From assembly GCA_039819065.1 (NCBI GenBank), contig JBCBSS010000088.1:1-32708 (forward strand): a stretch of DNA of 32,708 nucleotides, given 5' to 3'. This stretch comes from JBCBSS01 sp039819065. Lineage in GTDB: Bacteria > Bacteroidota > Bacteroidia > Cytophagales > Cyclobacteriaceae. Each line of letters begins with the position of its first letter. Position 1 is the stretch's first letter. The notes under the pieces were generated by a model. The model was not told the DNA's origin, searched no databases, and worked only from the letters and a program-made list of their open reading frames with translations. The translations under genes and the position numbers were made by a program. Of the stretch, positions 1 to 8,587 are shown piece by piece.

Positions 1-71
1 TCAAGGTTTTCAAAAATTGCTTTGTTGCCTTCACTTACTTCGTCTTTGGTGGGTACATTGAAAGTTGCCAT
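1..71 (-). CDS. Carboxymuconolactone decarboxylase/AhpD-like protein, N-terminal fragment (truncated by window edge)
   Basis: Only the first 23 codons lie in the window, starting at the ATG at 71-69 on the minus strand and reading MATFNVPTKDEVSEGNKAIF and onward. This opening resembles the start of Bacteroidota carboxymuconolactone decarboxylase family proteins (AhpD-like fold, often peroxidase or dehalogenation-linked), which commonly begin with a short polar stretch then an E-x-x-N-x-x-I-F segment. The catalytic CxxC would lie beyond the window, so the call rests on the N-terminus alone. The gene lies 112 bp downstream of the AraC-type regulator in the same direction, an arrangement that fits control by that regulator. 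Other families cannot be excluded. Confidence 0.45.
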   Translation of the reverse strand, partial: MATFNVPTKDEVSEGNKAIFENL

Positions 72-183
72 AATTGTAATGTTTTATTGTTTTGCTGTTT
101 TTGTTTTCGATTACATTACAATGATACGACGCTCATTTGCCTCAGCGAGAGTCGACATTTCCCGACTGATTGTCGATTTTTCC

Positions 184-1032
184 CTAAGCGGCTTTTTTCA
201 TGTCAATTTTGAATTGGTTGGGGGTAGTTTGTGTGATTTTCTTGAAGATTTTGTGGAATGAAGCTACTTCTTCGAAGCCGAGTTCATAGGCGATCTCCTT
301 GGCGGTGAAATCAGTAAACAACAAAAGCCGTTTGGCTTCAAGGATAATACGTTCATGGATAATAGCGAGGGGTGTTTTCTGGTTGTATTTAGCGAAAAGG
401 TTCGAAAGCGTCTTGGGAGATCGATAAAGCATATCGGCATAGTCACTGACAAGCTTTTTCTCTTTGTAATTAAAATCAACCAAGGTATTGAATTTGCGTA
501 TGATATCAACCTGGCTGTTATCGAGCTCCCTGGTCATGTTTTGATCTTTTGCCAATCGGGTGGTCTTAATGATCAGCCTTTTTAAAAGCATCTCCAGCAT
601 TTCACCCTGGACATTGTCCTGGGTAGTGAATTCATCCAGGAAAACCTCAAAAAGGGTATTGAACTTGCGCTTCTCCTCTTCTGACAGTGAGATAATAGGA
701 ATGTCCTGGGCACCGAAGAAAATAATACCATTGCAAGACACCTCATTGTCATGATCGTGTATGCAGTAGAACGCTCTATTGAAGGAGAATGTGAAAATGG
801 GTTCTGAGAAACGTGGGATTTCCACCTTCTTCAAATAAGTAAGTGTGGTCAGTTGGTCTTTTTTCAATGTGATTTCAACACCATCTACCTGCAATTGAAT
901 CGGCTCTTCATTCTTGTTCCAAACAATTTGCATCAGATTTAACGCTTCCACCTCATGGTTAAAAGAGCGTTCGTTCTCATCACTTATTCTAAAAACTCCA
1001 CCGAGTGAGTGGTCTTTAAACTCCTTGAACAT
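184..1032 (-). CDS. AraC/XylS-family transcriptional regulator
   Basis: A 282-residue protein starting at ATG 1032. The C-terminal third (about residues 185-280) is a typical double helix-turn-helix: a first HTH around YADMLYRSPKTLSNLFAKY and a second carrying AKEIAYELGFEEVASFHKIFKK followed by the T-P-x-x-F end of AraC domains. The N-terminal ~170 residues form a cupin-like ligand or dimerisation region with no membrane segment. Length is normal for the family. It sits directly upstream of the carboxymuconolactone decarboxylase-like gene and probably regulates it, a pairing I know from Bacteroidota, where such regulators respond to small molecules or stress. The ligand cannot be predicted. 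Confidence 0.9.
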   Translation of the reverse strand: MFKEFKDHSLGGVFRISDENERSFNHEVEALNLMQIVWNKNEEPIQLQVDGVEITLKKDQLTTLTYLKKVEIPRFSEPIFTFSFNRAFYCIHDHDNEVSCNGIIFFGAQDIPIISLSEEEKRKFNTLFEVFLDEFTTQDNVQGEMLEMLLKRLIIKTTRLAKDQNMTRELDNSQVDIIRKFNTLVDFNYKEKKLVSDYADMLYRSPKTLSNLFAKYNQKTPLAIIHERIILEAKRLLLFTDFTAKEIAYELGFEEVASFHKIFKKITQTTPNQFKIDMKKAA

Positions 1033-1149
1033 GGTAAAACTAATCTTTATCGCTTTTGATAACTGGTGTTCAAGATTAACCTACAGTTTGATCATTACCT
1101 GACAGCAATACGACATTCTACCGTTTATCTGGAAGGAGGCACTGGTGTT

Positions 1150-1569
1150 TTATTCCATAAGCTCCCATGCGGATTTACCGTCCTGCTTGATCTGTAGAAT
1201 GCCAAATAGAATAGCTGCTCCGAGAAGACCTGTTGTAGCTGGAATTACGGCAAAGCCAATGGAGACGTTTACAGCAAACGTTGCCAAGCTTGTGCAAACA
1301 AAACCCCAAAAACCTATTTTTTTCCAACGCAAAAGGGCTATAGCGGCTATGACATTAATACCTGCCATCACTGCCTGAATGAAAACTGTCGCAAATGAGG
1401 CATTAGGTAGGTTTCTCAAAATATATGAATTGAAAAATGTGTTCATAACGAGCGCCAATGAATTGAACACGATTATTAATATAAGCCAGGTAGTAACACA
1501 ACCGTGTCGCGTCTTTTGATCCGGTATGTTGTTTTCCTGTTCATCAAGTAAAGTTTCCATCAAGATCAC
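1150..1569 (-). CDS. Small four-helix membrane protein, paralogue of the next gene upstream
   Basis: A 139-residue protein with a polar N-terminus (about 25 residues) and four hydrophobic segments. Translation may start at 1569 or at the internal Met four codons later (1560); I see no sequence that decides. After the second helix it carries RWKKIGFWGF, and it ends S-A-W-E-L-M-E. The same layout, with RWKKIGFWGY and S-G-W-A-Q-L-E, occurs in the protein at 1759-2187, so the two are tandem paralogues. I do not recognise a named domain. It is the last gene of the run M28 peptidase - paralogue 1 - paralogue 2, but a 190-bp gap with hairpins separates it from paralogue 1, so it may have its own promoter. 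Confidence 0.75.
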   Translation of the reverse strand: MILMETLLDEQENNIPDQKTRHGCVTTWLILIIVFNSLALVMNTFFNSYILRNLPNASFATVFIQAVMAGINVIAAIALLRWKKIGFWGFVCTSLATFAVNVSIGFAVIPATTGLLGAAILFGILQIKQDGKSAWELME

Positions 1570-1655
1570 GATTGGTGAGTATGATATTAATATCGCAAAA
1601 AAACGGCAAAGATCAACGTTGTGTACTTTGATGGTGGATAAGGATTGTCAACCTA

Positions 1656-1750
1656 CCTTCGCTAAAGCTTCGGCACACGAAGGAATGGATAGTTTAATTC
1701 CTTGGGGCTTTGCTCCGGAAGCTTAGGTCCATGGTTCTGCCCCGGGGCTT
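1656..1750. repeat. Intergenic segment with inverted and direct repeats
   Basis: The gap between the two paralogous membrane-protein genes holds CCTTCG at 1656-1661 facing CGAAGG at 1678-1683, a self-complementary CCCCGGGG at 1740-1747, and the direct repeat GGGGCTT at 1704-1710 and 1744-1750. It is richer in G+C than the flanking genes. It could be a transcription-attenuating structure, a repeat-element remnant, or the debris of the gene duplication. The arms are short, so confidence is limited. Confidence 0.35.
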
Positions 1751-1758
1751 AATACGAT

Positions 1759-2187
1759 TTATTCCAACTGAGCCCAACCGGAAATTCCCCTAGACTTCAA
1801 GGTCAATAGGTGGTAGGTGATGAGCATGCCGAACAAGTTGATTATTCCCGACGGGAATATACCGGTTACGAAATTAGCCATTATAAACAAACCACTTTGC
1901 GCAGTGAAGTATCCCCAGAAGCCTATCTTTTTCCATCTAAATATCAAATAGGCAAATAGAATGAATGAGGTGCGCAATAGCGAAGCAACAAGTCCATAAT
2001 AGTCAAAGTAAGCTTCTGTACCTTCAGGTTTAATTAAGTGTTGCCTAAAAATCTTGATATCCTCGAATAGTCGAACAACAGCATACCCTGCTACGAGTAC
2101 AAGCCAGATGGTAAGTAGAAAATGACGTACTTTCTTCGGCTTTTGCTTTTCCTCCTGACCAAAGTTGTCTAATACCTGTTCTTCCAA
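1759..2187 (-). CDS. Small four-helix membrane protein with probable TTG start
   Basis: A 142-residue protein with a charged N-terminus (rich in E, Q and K) and four predicted membrane segments. It is the paralogue of the 139-residue protein downstream: both carry RWKKIGFWG after the second helix and a short C-terminal S-x-W-x-x-L/M-E. No in-frame ATG exists near the beginning, because the frame is closed by a TGA at 2208-2206. The most plausible initiator is TTG at 2187-2185, one base after the TGA stop (2191-2189) of the M28 peptidase, which suggests translational coupling. CTG at 2199 is a less likely alternative. Function unknown. Confidence 0.75.
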   Translation of the reverse strand: MEEQVLDNFGQEEKQKPKKVRHFLLTIWLVLVAGYAVVRLFEDIKIFRQHLIKPEGTEAYFDYYGLVASLLRTSFILFAYLIFRWKKIGFWGYFTAQSGLFIMANFVTGIFPSGIINLFGMLITYHLLTLKSRGISGWAQLE

Positions 2188-2188
2188 G

Positions 2189-3130
2189 TCATTCCTCAGA
2201 TTCTGTCAACTCCAATTTGATATCGCTGTTCACTAACTTCAAAATGGCTTCTGCCGATGTCCTAATCACCACATTCATGTTATCAATATCTAGCTGTGAC
2301 ACTTCGTCTCTCAGCCGATGATAATAGAGATAATTTTTGAAGTCGAAGGTGGAAAGGGTATGAGCAGGTATGTTGAATTCGGTGTAGAATGGGTAGTTGT
2401 CCGATCTTCTGAAGAGGGAATAGGATGCTGCCTCAGGTAGAAACTCGATAAATTCTCGCCCCACAATGTCATTGATGACTGTTTTAAAATTGGACTTGTC
2501 ATAGCCGGTATCGTAGACCCTTCCCTTTCCTGTTGAGAGCGTTTTGCCTATCATCTCGAAGTTGATGACATAGGACAGATTTAAATCATCAGCTTTCATT
2601 CTTGCCGCCAAATGTTTAGAACCCAGTAGACCTTTTTCTTCCGCTCCGAATAGCGCTACAATCACATTCTTCTTGAGCTTATGCTGTTTAAGAAATTGAG
2701 CTATTTGTACCGCCGCAGTCACACCGCTTGCGTTATCATTGGCACCATTGAAAATGGTGTCCTGTTCGCCACCTTTTGTGCCAATATGGTCCAGGTGGGC
2801 GCCAATCAATATGTACTCATCCGTTTTCTTGCTGGCAGGTATTATACCCACTACATTATGTGTCTTTATTTCACCTACGCTGAATGTGTCTTTGTAAGTC
2901 TCGTAAAATGGCTTGATCTTACTTTTCTTCAGTTCTGATTCGATAAATGCAGATGATCGATCATAACCGGCATTACTGGCATCCCGGCCTAGCATTTCAT
3001 CACCGGCCAATGCAGTGACTATCCTTCTGGTTTCGTCGACAGTGGGTAGATTATCGGATTTGAAACTAAAGGCTACTACTACAATAAGTAATAATCCTAG
3101 CGCGGATAGTATTTGATTGGATTTCATCAT
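2189..3130 (-). CDS. M28-family zinc peptidase (aminopeptidase-like), exported
   Basis: I place the start at ATG 3130 (or 3127), because it gives an N-terminal signal or anchor helix (MMKSNQILSALGLLLIVVVA); the open frame extends to 3202 but adds 24 polar, atypical residues. Counting from 3130, metal-ligand motifs of clan MH are visible: GAHLDH (H112, D114), GANDNASG (D132), FGAEEKG (catalytic E164 and metal ligand E165), NFEMIG (E192, where many relatives have Asp) and YHRLRDE (H271). Family M28 enzymes are di-zinc exopeptidases; the leader places it in the periplasm or membrane-anchored. Substrate unknown. Its stop is one base from the next gene's start, so the two are probably co-expressed. 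Confidence 0.9.
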   Translation of the reverse strand: MMKSNQILSALGLLLIVVVAFSFKSDNLPTVDETRRIVTALAGDEMLGRDASNAGYDRSSAFIESELKKSKIKPFYETYKDTFSVGEIKTHNVVGIIPASKKTDEYILIGAHLDHIGTKGGEQDTIFNGANDNASGVTAAVQIAQFLKQHKLKKNVIVALFGAEEKGLLGSKHLAARMKADDLNLSYVINFEMIGKTLSTGKGRVYDTGYDKSNFKTVINDIVGREFIEFLPEAASYSLFRRSDNYPFYTEFNIPAHTLSTFDFKNYLYYHRLRDEVSQLDIDNMNVVIRTSAEAILKLVNSDIKLELTESEE

Positions 3131-3380
3131 AACCGCAATGTTATGCAGTAGCCACTGGATTTTCAACCTCATTTCTTCTTCGGCTGAAAATAGCCATCGC
3201 ATAGCGACAAGTTCTTTTTGATGAAGTCCTTAACTTTTCCCTTTGAGCATATCACCCACTACCTTAAAACCCAAAGTATAACAGGAAGCCGAAAAGCAGG
3301 TGAAGGTGGCCTTTAATTACATTACTTCATTACCTTTATACATCACCTTTTTCAGTTAAAATCAAAGCATAATACCTCTA

Positions 3381-4031
3381 ATGTCTAAAAGCTTATTTGA
3401 TCAGACTTACGAAGCCCGGGACGAATTATATGCCACTTTTGGCGAAATGGACCCCGATGTTATCAGCCATGTGATAAACCCAGCCTTCATGGGAGGGCCG
3501 GCCTGGCCGGCCATGAGGCAAGCTTGGCGAGTCATTCGTAATGAAGGGCATACCATTATCGCCAGTGATGGCCTTTCTGATCCATTTGATAATGAAGAGG
3601 ATACGAATGCAGGGTTTGGTATTGAGATATTAGCAGAAACCAGTGATAAGGTGGATGACATAGCCAGCTCCTGGCTTTTCAAGATGGTATATGAGGTAAG
3701 CCAACAGGCTGCCGCACATGGAGGCTTGAAGCAACTGGTTGATGACCTTGAATTCCTCAGTATGGAAATTGAAGGCAAGACAGGCCTGGAGCATCTTGAA
3801 AATGAACACGGCAGAATTGGTGTGTATATGGGAGCACTTCATCCACAAATGCCGAAGGAAATTGATCTGCCCGGAGGCTCAGCTACATTGATCACAGTCA
3901 AGCTGCTCACTTTGCCGGAACTGGAATATATACTGCAAAATGGGGAAAAGGGAAGGGCCGAGTTGAATCGACGGTTTGAAGAACAGGGAACTTATCACGT
4001 ATCATCAACAGAAAGAGCTTCTGTAGTTTGA
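3381..4031 (+). CDS. Suppressor-of-fused (SUFU)-like domain protein
   Basis: A 216-residue soluble protein with no signal peptide. The central part, with IIASDGLSDPFD and then GFGIEI, and the C-terminal LLTLPELEYILQNGEKGRAEL, resemble bacterial SUFU-domain proteins: a dGLSdp loop, a GfGyEl strand, and a PLT-x-x-E-x-x-x-x-x-x-G-R-x-x-L tail. In animals SUFU represses Hedgehog signalling; bacterial members are often linked to immunity or toxin-antitoxin loci but mostly have no known role. The neighbour is an exported Gfo/Idh/MocA oxidoreductase starting 18 bp downstream, so the two are probably co-transcribed. The family call is by motif recognition only, and a profile search could overturn it. 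Confidence 0.55.
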   Translation: MSKSLFDQTYEARDELYATFGEMDPDVISHVINPAFMGGPAWPAMRQAWRVIRNEGHTIIASDGLSDPFDNEEDTNAGFGIEILAETSDKVDDIASSWLFKMVYEVSQQAAAHGGLKQLVDDLEFLSMEIEGKTGLEHLENEHGRIGVYMGALHPQMPKEIDLPGGSATLITVKLLTLPELEYILQNGEKGRAELNRRFEEQGTYHVSSTERASVV

Positions 4032-4048
4032 AGTCTTATTTGGAACCT

Positions 4049-5140
4049 ATGAAAAAACTCATTCTAGTATTTACATGTCTTCTATTTATGTCAACTTCTG
4101 TTAGCGCTCAAAAAAAGAAACTCAAGGTAGGAGTGGTTGGCCTTACCCATACGCATGTCCATTGGATATTGGGTAGACCTGATAGAGGCGATATAGAAAT
4201 AGTCGGTATTGTAGAACCAAACCACGATCTGGCTGAAAGGTATATGAAGCAGCACGGTTTGAGCATTTCATTGGTGTACAGTGATTTGGAGGAAATGTTA
4301 GCTGCGGTTAAACCTGAGGCCGTTACAGCTTTCGGAACCATATATGAACATTTGGAAGTTGTCAAAATATGTGCTCCAAAAGGTATTCATGTTATGGTAG
4401 AAAAGCCGCTGGCGGTGAGTTTAAAACATGCTATCGCCATGAAGAAACTGGCTGAACAACACAAGATTCATCTTTTGACCAACTACGAAACCACCTGGTA
4501 CGCTACCAATCATAAAAGCTTTGAAATGGTCAAAGCGGATAAAATCGGACCATTGAGAAAGATAGTTGTCCACGATGGACATAAAGGCCCTAAGAAGATA
4601 GGGGTGAACAAGGAGTTTCTAGACTGGTTGGCAGACCCTGAGCAAAACGGTGGAGGTGCCATCACCGATTTCGGGTGCTATGGAGCGAACCTTTCTACCT
4701 CGTTGATGCAAGGAGTTCGCCCTATTTCAGTTACCGCGGTTACACAGCAATTTCAGCCAGAAGATTACCCCAAGGTAGATGACGAGGCGACCATTATTGT
4801 TACTTACCCAAAAACCCAAACCATCATCCAGGCATCATGGAATTGGCCCATTGCCCGTAAGGACATCGAGATCTATGGAGAGACTGGGTTTATTGTTAAT
4901 GATGACCGCTCTGCCATGCGCTATCAGTTGAGTGAAGAAGATGAAATGGAGAAACTGACTTTGGCAGAAAGAAACGACCCGCTGGATGATCCCTTTGCCT
5001 TCTTTAGAGCAGTGATCTACGGGGAAATCGAAATGGAAAAATACGACCTTTCATCTTTGGAGAACAACATGATTGTCATGGAGATTCTTGACGCGGCCGT
5101 AAAAAGTGCCAAAAGCGGAAAGACGGTTCGCTTGAAGTGA
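4049..5140 (+). CDS. Gfo/Idh/MocA-family oxidoreductase with Sec-type signal peptide
   Basis: I use ATG 4049, which gives a clean leader (MKKLILVFTCLLFMSTSVSA followed by Q), instead of the TTG at 4028 that overlaps the preceding stop. The mature protein begins with a Rossmann strand, KVGVVGLTHTHVHWIL (a looser nucleotide loop than GxGxxG). The family signature VEKPLAV lies at residues 117-123, with the catalytic-site-like GGAITDFGCYGANL near residue 205. Total length 363, normal for the family. These enzymes are NAD(P)-dependent sugar or inositol dehydrogenases. Export through Sec is odd for a nucleotide-cofactor enzyme; many exported relatives use a twin-arginine leader, which is absent here. 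Substrate unknown. Confidence 0.88.
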   Translation: MKKLILVFTCLLFMSTSVSAQKKKLKVGVVGLTHTHVHWILGRPDRGDIEIVGIVEPNHDLAERYMKQHGLSISLVYSDLEEMLAAVKPEAVTAFGTIYEHLEVVKICAPKGIHVMVEKPLAVSLKHAIAMKKLAEQHKIHLLTNYETTWYATNHKSFEMVKADKIGPLRKIVVHDGHKGPKKIGVNKEFLDWLADPEQNGGGAITDFGCYGANLSTSLMQGVRPISVTAVTQQFQPEDYPKVDDEATIIVTYPKTQTIIQASWNWPIARKDIEIYGETGFIVNDDRSAMRYQLSEEDEMEKLTLAERNDPLDDPFAFFRAVIYGEIEMEKYDLSSLENNMIVMEILDAAVKSAKSGKTVRLK

Positions 5141-5173
5141 TGTTGGTTTGATAAACTGTTTTAAATCAGTTAC

Positions 5174-5380
5174 TTATTCTGAAAGCAACTGTATTGAATC
5201 AAGCTTTGCCTTCAACGCTTTGATCTCATCCTCCAGTTTTGATTCTACATCCTGGCACCTCATATATATATTTACAGCCTCATCCCTTGACCTTTCCGCT
5301 TCTAATTGTTGAACTTTTGCGAACAAAAAAAGTAAAATGACCCCTAAAGAAAGAATAGCAATTACGATGTTCTTTTTCAT
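5174..5380 (-). CDS. Small single-pass membrane protein with coiled coil
   Basis: A 68-residue protein starting at ATG 5380; a TTG two codons earlier is less likely. Residues 3-21 form one hydrophobic helix (KNIVIAILSLGVILLFLFA), followed by a charged, heptad-like region (QQLEAERSRDEAVN, later LEDEIKALKAKLDSIQ) expected to form a coiled coil. Its topology resembles small envelope proteins that oligomerise through the coiled coil, but no family is recognised. It is convergent with the oxidoreductase gene (33 bp between stops) and divergent from the large exported protein at 5522. Confidence 0.6.
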   Translation of the reverse strand: MKKNIVIAILSLGVILLFLFAKVQQLEAERSRDEAVNIYMRCQDVESKLEDEIKALKAKLDSIQLLSE

Positions 5381-5521
5381 AGCCAAACCTACGATAATTA
5401 ATTTGTTCTATAGTAGTCAAGTATGAGTTTGTGGCTGGTTGATGTTTTTCCCTATTTTTATCCTGTTGCAACCAATTAGTCTTTTTTGATATATCAAGTG
5501 AATAGATCTAACAATCCCTAC

Positions 5522-8500
5522 ATGAAGACAATCACGCTTGTCCTTTTTTTCGTTTTGAGTCAATATACTATTGTTCTTTCTCAACACTACCTCGTTCCTT
5601 TGGAAGAGGCCTACGTGGCTTATGAAGCAGGTAGCTATAAAAAGGCATCTAAAGCCTTTGATCAATACCTGAAAGAATACCCGGGTGATAAGTGGGACTA
5701 TTTCTTTGCCGCAGTGGCATTTGCTAAATCCAAGAAGCGGAAGGAGACCAAAGCTTACCTGGAGATGTTTGTTCATGACTACGCTTCTCTTCAGGTGGTG
5801 CTTAATGAGCCATCACTAGCTAAGTTTACTTCCGAGTATCGTGAAGAGGCAGCCTTGCTGAAGGCCCTTTACGCCATATATAGCCCAGATTCAAGACATA
5901 GTCGATTATCAACATGGAATCCACCAGCCGACTCAACCGAGCGAATTATCGACCAGGTGCCGAAAGACAGATTGTCTTATTTCGATATTGGACACATCCT
6001 CAGGTTCTACAAAAGGCAAAAGAATGAAGCCGAGGTGGCCGAATTTCAAACCTTGCTTGACAAGAAGAAGAAAGTACCGGTTTTGTTGGAAGATCAAGGT
6101 TACTACAATAAACGGTATAACGACCTTTCGGCTAGGCTACCGTTTCTTATGAGGAAGGCAGAAAAGGATGAAAAGGCGCGCAACCAATTGAATTACGTTC
6201 GGCAGGTAGTCGATTCTCTTTCGAGCTATGAACTAAGCCTTATCCATCCTGGGCATAATGGGTTTTGGGCAATGTTGTATCTGTCTGAAGGAGAAGAAAA
6301 GAAGGCCTTGCGCCACCTTCAGGCCTTGTTGCTGCATCGATTTGAAATCAGCTATTTGGGGGAAATATTATCCAAGTTTCCTAATGCTGTTGAAACTGTT
6401 GATGGGCAGGCTTTGCTGAAACTATTTGTGCAAGAATCACTGTACGCCACTAGTAAAAAAGCAGATACAATTTTCTCATCACAAGCTTTAAAATCTGAAC
6501 AAGGCAAGCGTTGGTTATACCAATATCAGGAAGCGACCAACTTCGATCATAAGGCGCCAAGGCATCTTTTTAAATCTCAATACATGGATGAAGAGGGTAA
6601 GCCTGGTAGTGAATTCTACTTTGGATATGAGCAATTGCTAAGAGAAATTAAGCACCAATATTTTCCGCCACAAATAGGGGTTTCTGAAGCTGGTTCATTG
6701 TTTATAAACAGCTTCGAAACCGATAAGAGGTCAGTGAAATGGAGCGACGAAAGAATTCTTATGCTTGAATCCACTTCTGATGACCGTTTCTATGCTGTAC
6801 CTGGGAAATACTACAGCACTACACCTGATAACTTGGCACTGGTTCGATACTTACAAGACAGAAAAGCACCATTCTACCAATTCACTGAAATAAAGGAAAA
6901 GCTAGTAAGGCCTTTGAGGGCAACCCTACTATTGGGCAGGCTCGAACAGTTCGTGTCCAGTGATGACGAATGTTTTATGGTAGCCATTGATAATGGTGTA
7001 GAAAACACCTTTGGCATGTTGCCGGAGCTGATCAAAATAAGCAATCCTGAGCAATTGGTAGGCGTAGCTAGGTTCATAAGGTTTACCGGGACAGACGAAA
7101 TAGAGACTTTTAAGGCGTTGATTGAGCGTTTGAGGGAGGATGAAGTAATAGAGGCTTTTGCTACTCACATGGATGAGCTACGTGCGGCGTTGACCGCCCT
7201 GAATAAGTATCATCACTGGTTGGACGACCGAGCATCTACCAAACCGAAAAGACATCGCATTTCCAGTCACGTTGATCGGCAGCAATGGAAGGATTCGCTA
7301 AACATGACTTTGGATAGTTTTGAGCAATGGTGGCGCCAGTATCAGGAGGGGAACCCGTTTGAGTATCCTACAACTATGACCAAAAACCTCGAAAACAAAG
7401 GCGAGTTACTTAATGACTTAAAGAATTTCCTGAAAGGCAGCAATGGTGAGCTTTTGGGTTATTTGGCCAGAAGGAATGCACGGGTTTCATCGCAGCCCAT
7501 TCTAGTTACTGAAGAAGCTTTGGAGGAAATAGAAGAAGATCTCGAAGTTTTTGTAGCCCTTGACGATGATCGACAAAGGCCGGGCTTTGTGAAATCGCTG
7601 GCGCTAGGAGAGAAGCGTGTTATCTTTTCTCCCAGTCATCATACTAGTCCGGACTTCATTTCACTCATACAAGGAGGCAAGGAAGAGGTGAATAAAATGA
7701 ATGACCTGGCGCAGCAGCTAAGACTCCAGGCTAGAGAGCGCATATCATATCCATCCGGTAGCTTCAATATCAGGTATGAAACCATGATGGGATTCGAAGT
7801 ATTTGGTAAGAATCTGATAGCCTGGTTTGATACAGATACACTGTACTTAGACTATTTGGATAGGATTAATCTGAAGGGGCCGAAAACGGCTTTAAAGGTT
7901 ACAGGCGACTTAAAATACCAATGCCGTGACGAGATATTGAGTACTTCAAACCTATCAGGACCGTTCCAGTCAATCGGTACACTGGATTGGCTCAACGTTA
8001 TTGAAATTGCTGAAGATCGTGCGTTGGTGTCCTACAGCAAAGATACTTGGGCCAACCAATCATGCGTCAATGCTAATTTGAGCGCAGTTCATTTTGAGTT
8101 GATCGATAAAGAACTTAATGTCGTCAAGAGTGTGACTGTACCAGAGATATTAGATGAGCAGAACGACCTTTCGAGCAATCCCATTGCACAGGTTTATCGC
8201 GCTGGCAATTATCTATACCTAATCATCAATACCTATTTATCGGATTTTCATCAAATCCAGTGGCAGGTCTTCGACTTGGAACTCAACCCAGTCACCGAGT
8301 TACTATCACTGACCAAGACTTTCGAAGAGGGAAGGCTAGACCTACCTGGAGTGGGAGCTGTAGGTGACAAGTTGTACGTGGCTTATCCATCAGATTGGAA
8401 TGGTGAGCAGCTATTGGTTTATAGTGAACTTAACCATAATGGTATTGCCACTCAGCCTGTGGCTATAGATTATTTAGAGGGCGCTGTAGAAGATATGATT

Positions 8501-8587
8501 ATAGTAGAGAAGAATGGTTTGCCAGTGCTTAAAATGATTGAGGAACTCAATGATAAATATTACCTCAAAGAGGCAGCGTTGAAATAA
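5522..8587 (+). CDS. Large exported protein of unknown function with TPR-like N-terminus
   Basis: A 1021-residue protein. ATG 5522 gives a signal peptide (MKTITLVLFFVLSQYTIVLS-Q); the upstream TTG at 5486 would add residues before it and is rejected. Residues 25-90 look like a tetratricopeptide pair (EEAYVAYEAGSYKKASKAFD, then YFFAAVAFAKSKKRKETKAY). A long helical middle follows. From roughly residue 720 the sequence turns beta-rich, with alternating hydrophobic strands (for example IARALV-like blocks, YLYLIINTYL, DKLYVAYPSDWNGEQLLVYSEL) that could form a propeller-like fold. No catalytic signature or sorting domain is recognised. It is transcribed alone. It is probably periplasmic or on the outer surface and may be a protein-interaction scaffold; that is inference. 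Confidence 0.8.
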   Translation: MKTITLVLFFVLSQYTIVLSQHYLVPLEEAYVAYEAGSYKKASKAFDQYLKEYPGDKWDYFFAAVAFAKSKKRKETKAYLEMFVHDYASLQVVLNEPSLAKFTSEYREEAALLKALYAIYSPDSRHSRLSTWNPPADSTERIIDQVPKDRLSYFDIGHILRFYKRQKNEAEVAEFQTLLDKKKKVPVLLEDQGYYNKRYNDLSARLPFLMRKAEKDEKARNQLNYVRQVVDSLSSYELSLIHPGHNGFWAMLYLSEGEEKKALRHLQALLLHRFEISYLGEILSKFPNAVETVDGQALLKLFVQESLYATSKKADTIFSSQALKSEQGKRWLYQYQEATNFDHKAPRHLFKSQYMDEEGKPGSEFYFGYEQLLREIKHQYFPPQIGVSEAGSLFINSFETDKRSVKWSDERILMLESTSDDRFYAVPGKYYSTTPDNLALVRYLQDRKAPFYQFTEIKEKLVRPLRATLLLGRLEQFVSSDDECFMVAIDNGVENTFGMLPELIKISNPEQLVGVARFIRFTGTDEIETFKALIERLREDEVIEAFATHMDELRAALTALNKYHHWLDDRASTKPKRHRISSHVDRQQWKDSLNMTLDSFEQWWRQYQEGNPFEYPTTMTKNLENKGELLNDLKNFLKGSNGELLGYLARRNARVSSQPILVTEEALEEIEEDLEVFVALDDDRQRPGFVKSLALGEKRVIFSPSHHTSPDFISLIQGGKEEVNKMNDLAQQLRLQARERISYPSGSFNIRYETMMGFEVFGKNLIAWFDTDTLYLDYLDRINLKGPKTALKVTGDLKYQCRDEILSTSNLSGPFQSIGTLDWLNVIEIAEDRALVSYSKDTWANQSCVNANLSAVHFELIDKELNVVKSVTVPEILDEQNDLSSNPIAQVYRAGNYLYLIINTYLSDFHQIQWQVFDLELNPVTELLSLTKTFEEGRLDLPGVGAVGDKLYVAYPSDWNGEQLLVYSELNHNGIATQPVAIDYLEGAVEDMIIVEKNGLPVLKMIEELNDKYYLKEAALK

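Noticed and set aside
5145..5172. Weak stem AACTG/CAGTT between convergent genes as a terminator
   Set aside because: Only 5 bp of pairing without a U-tract.
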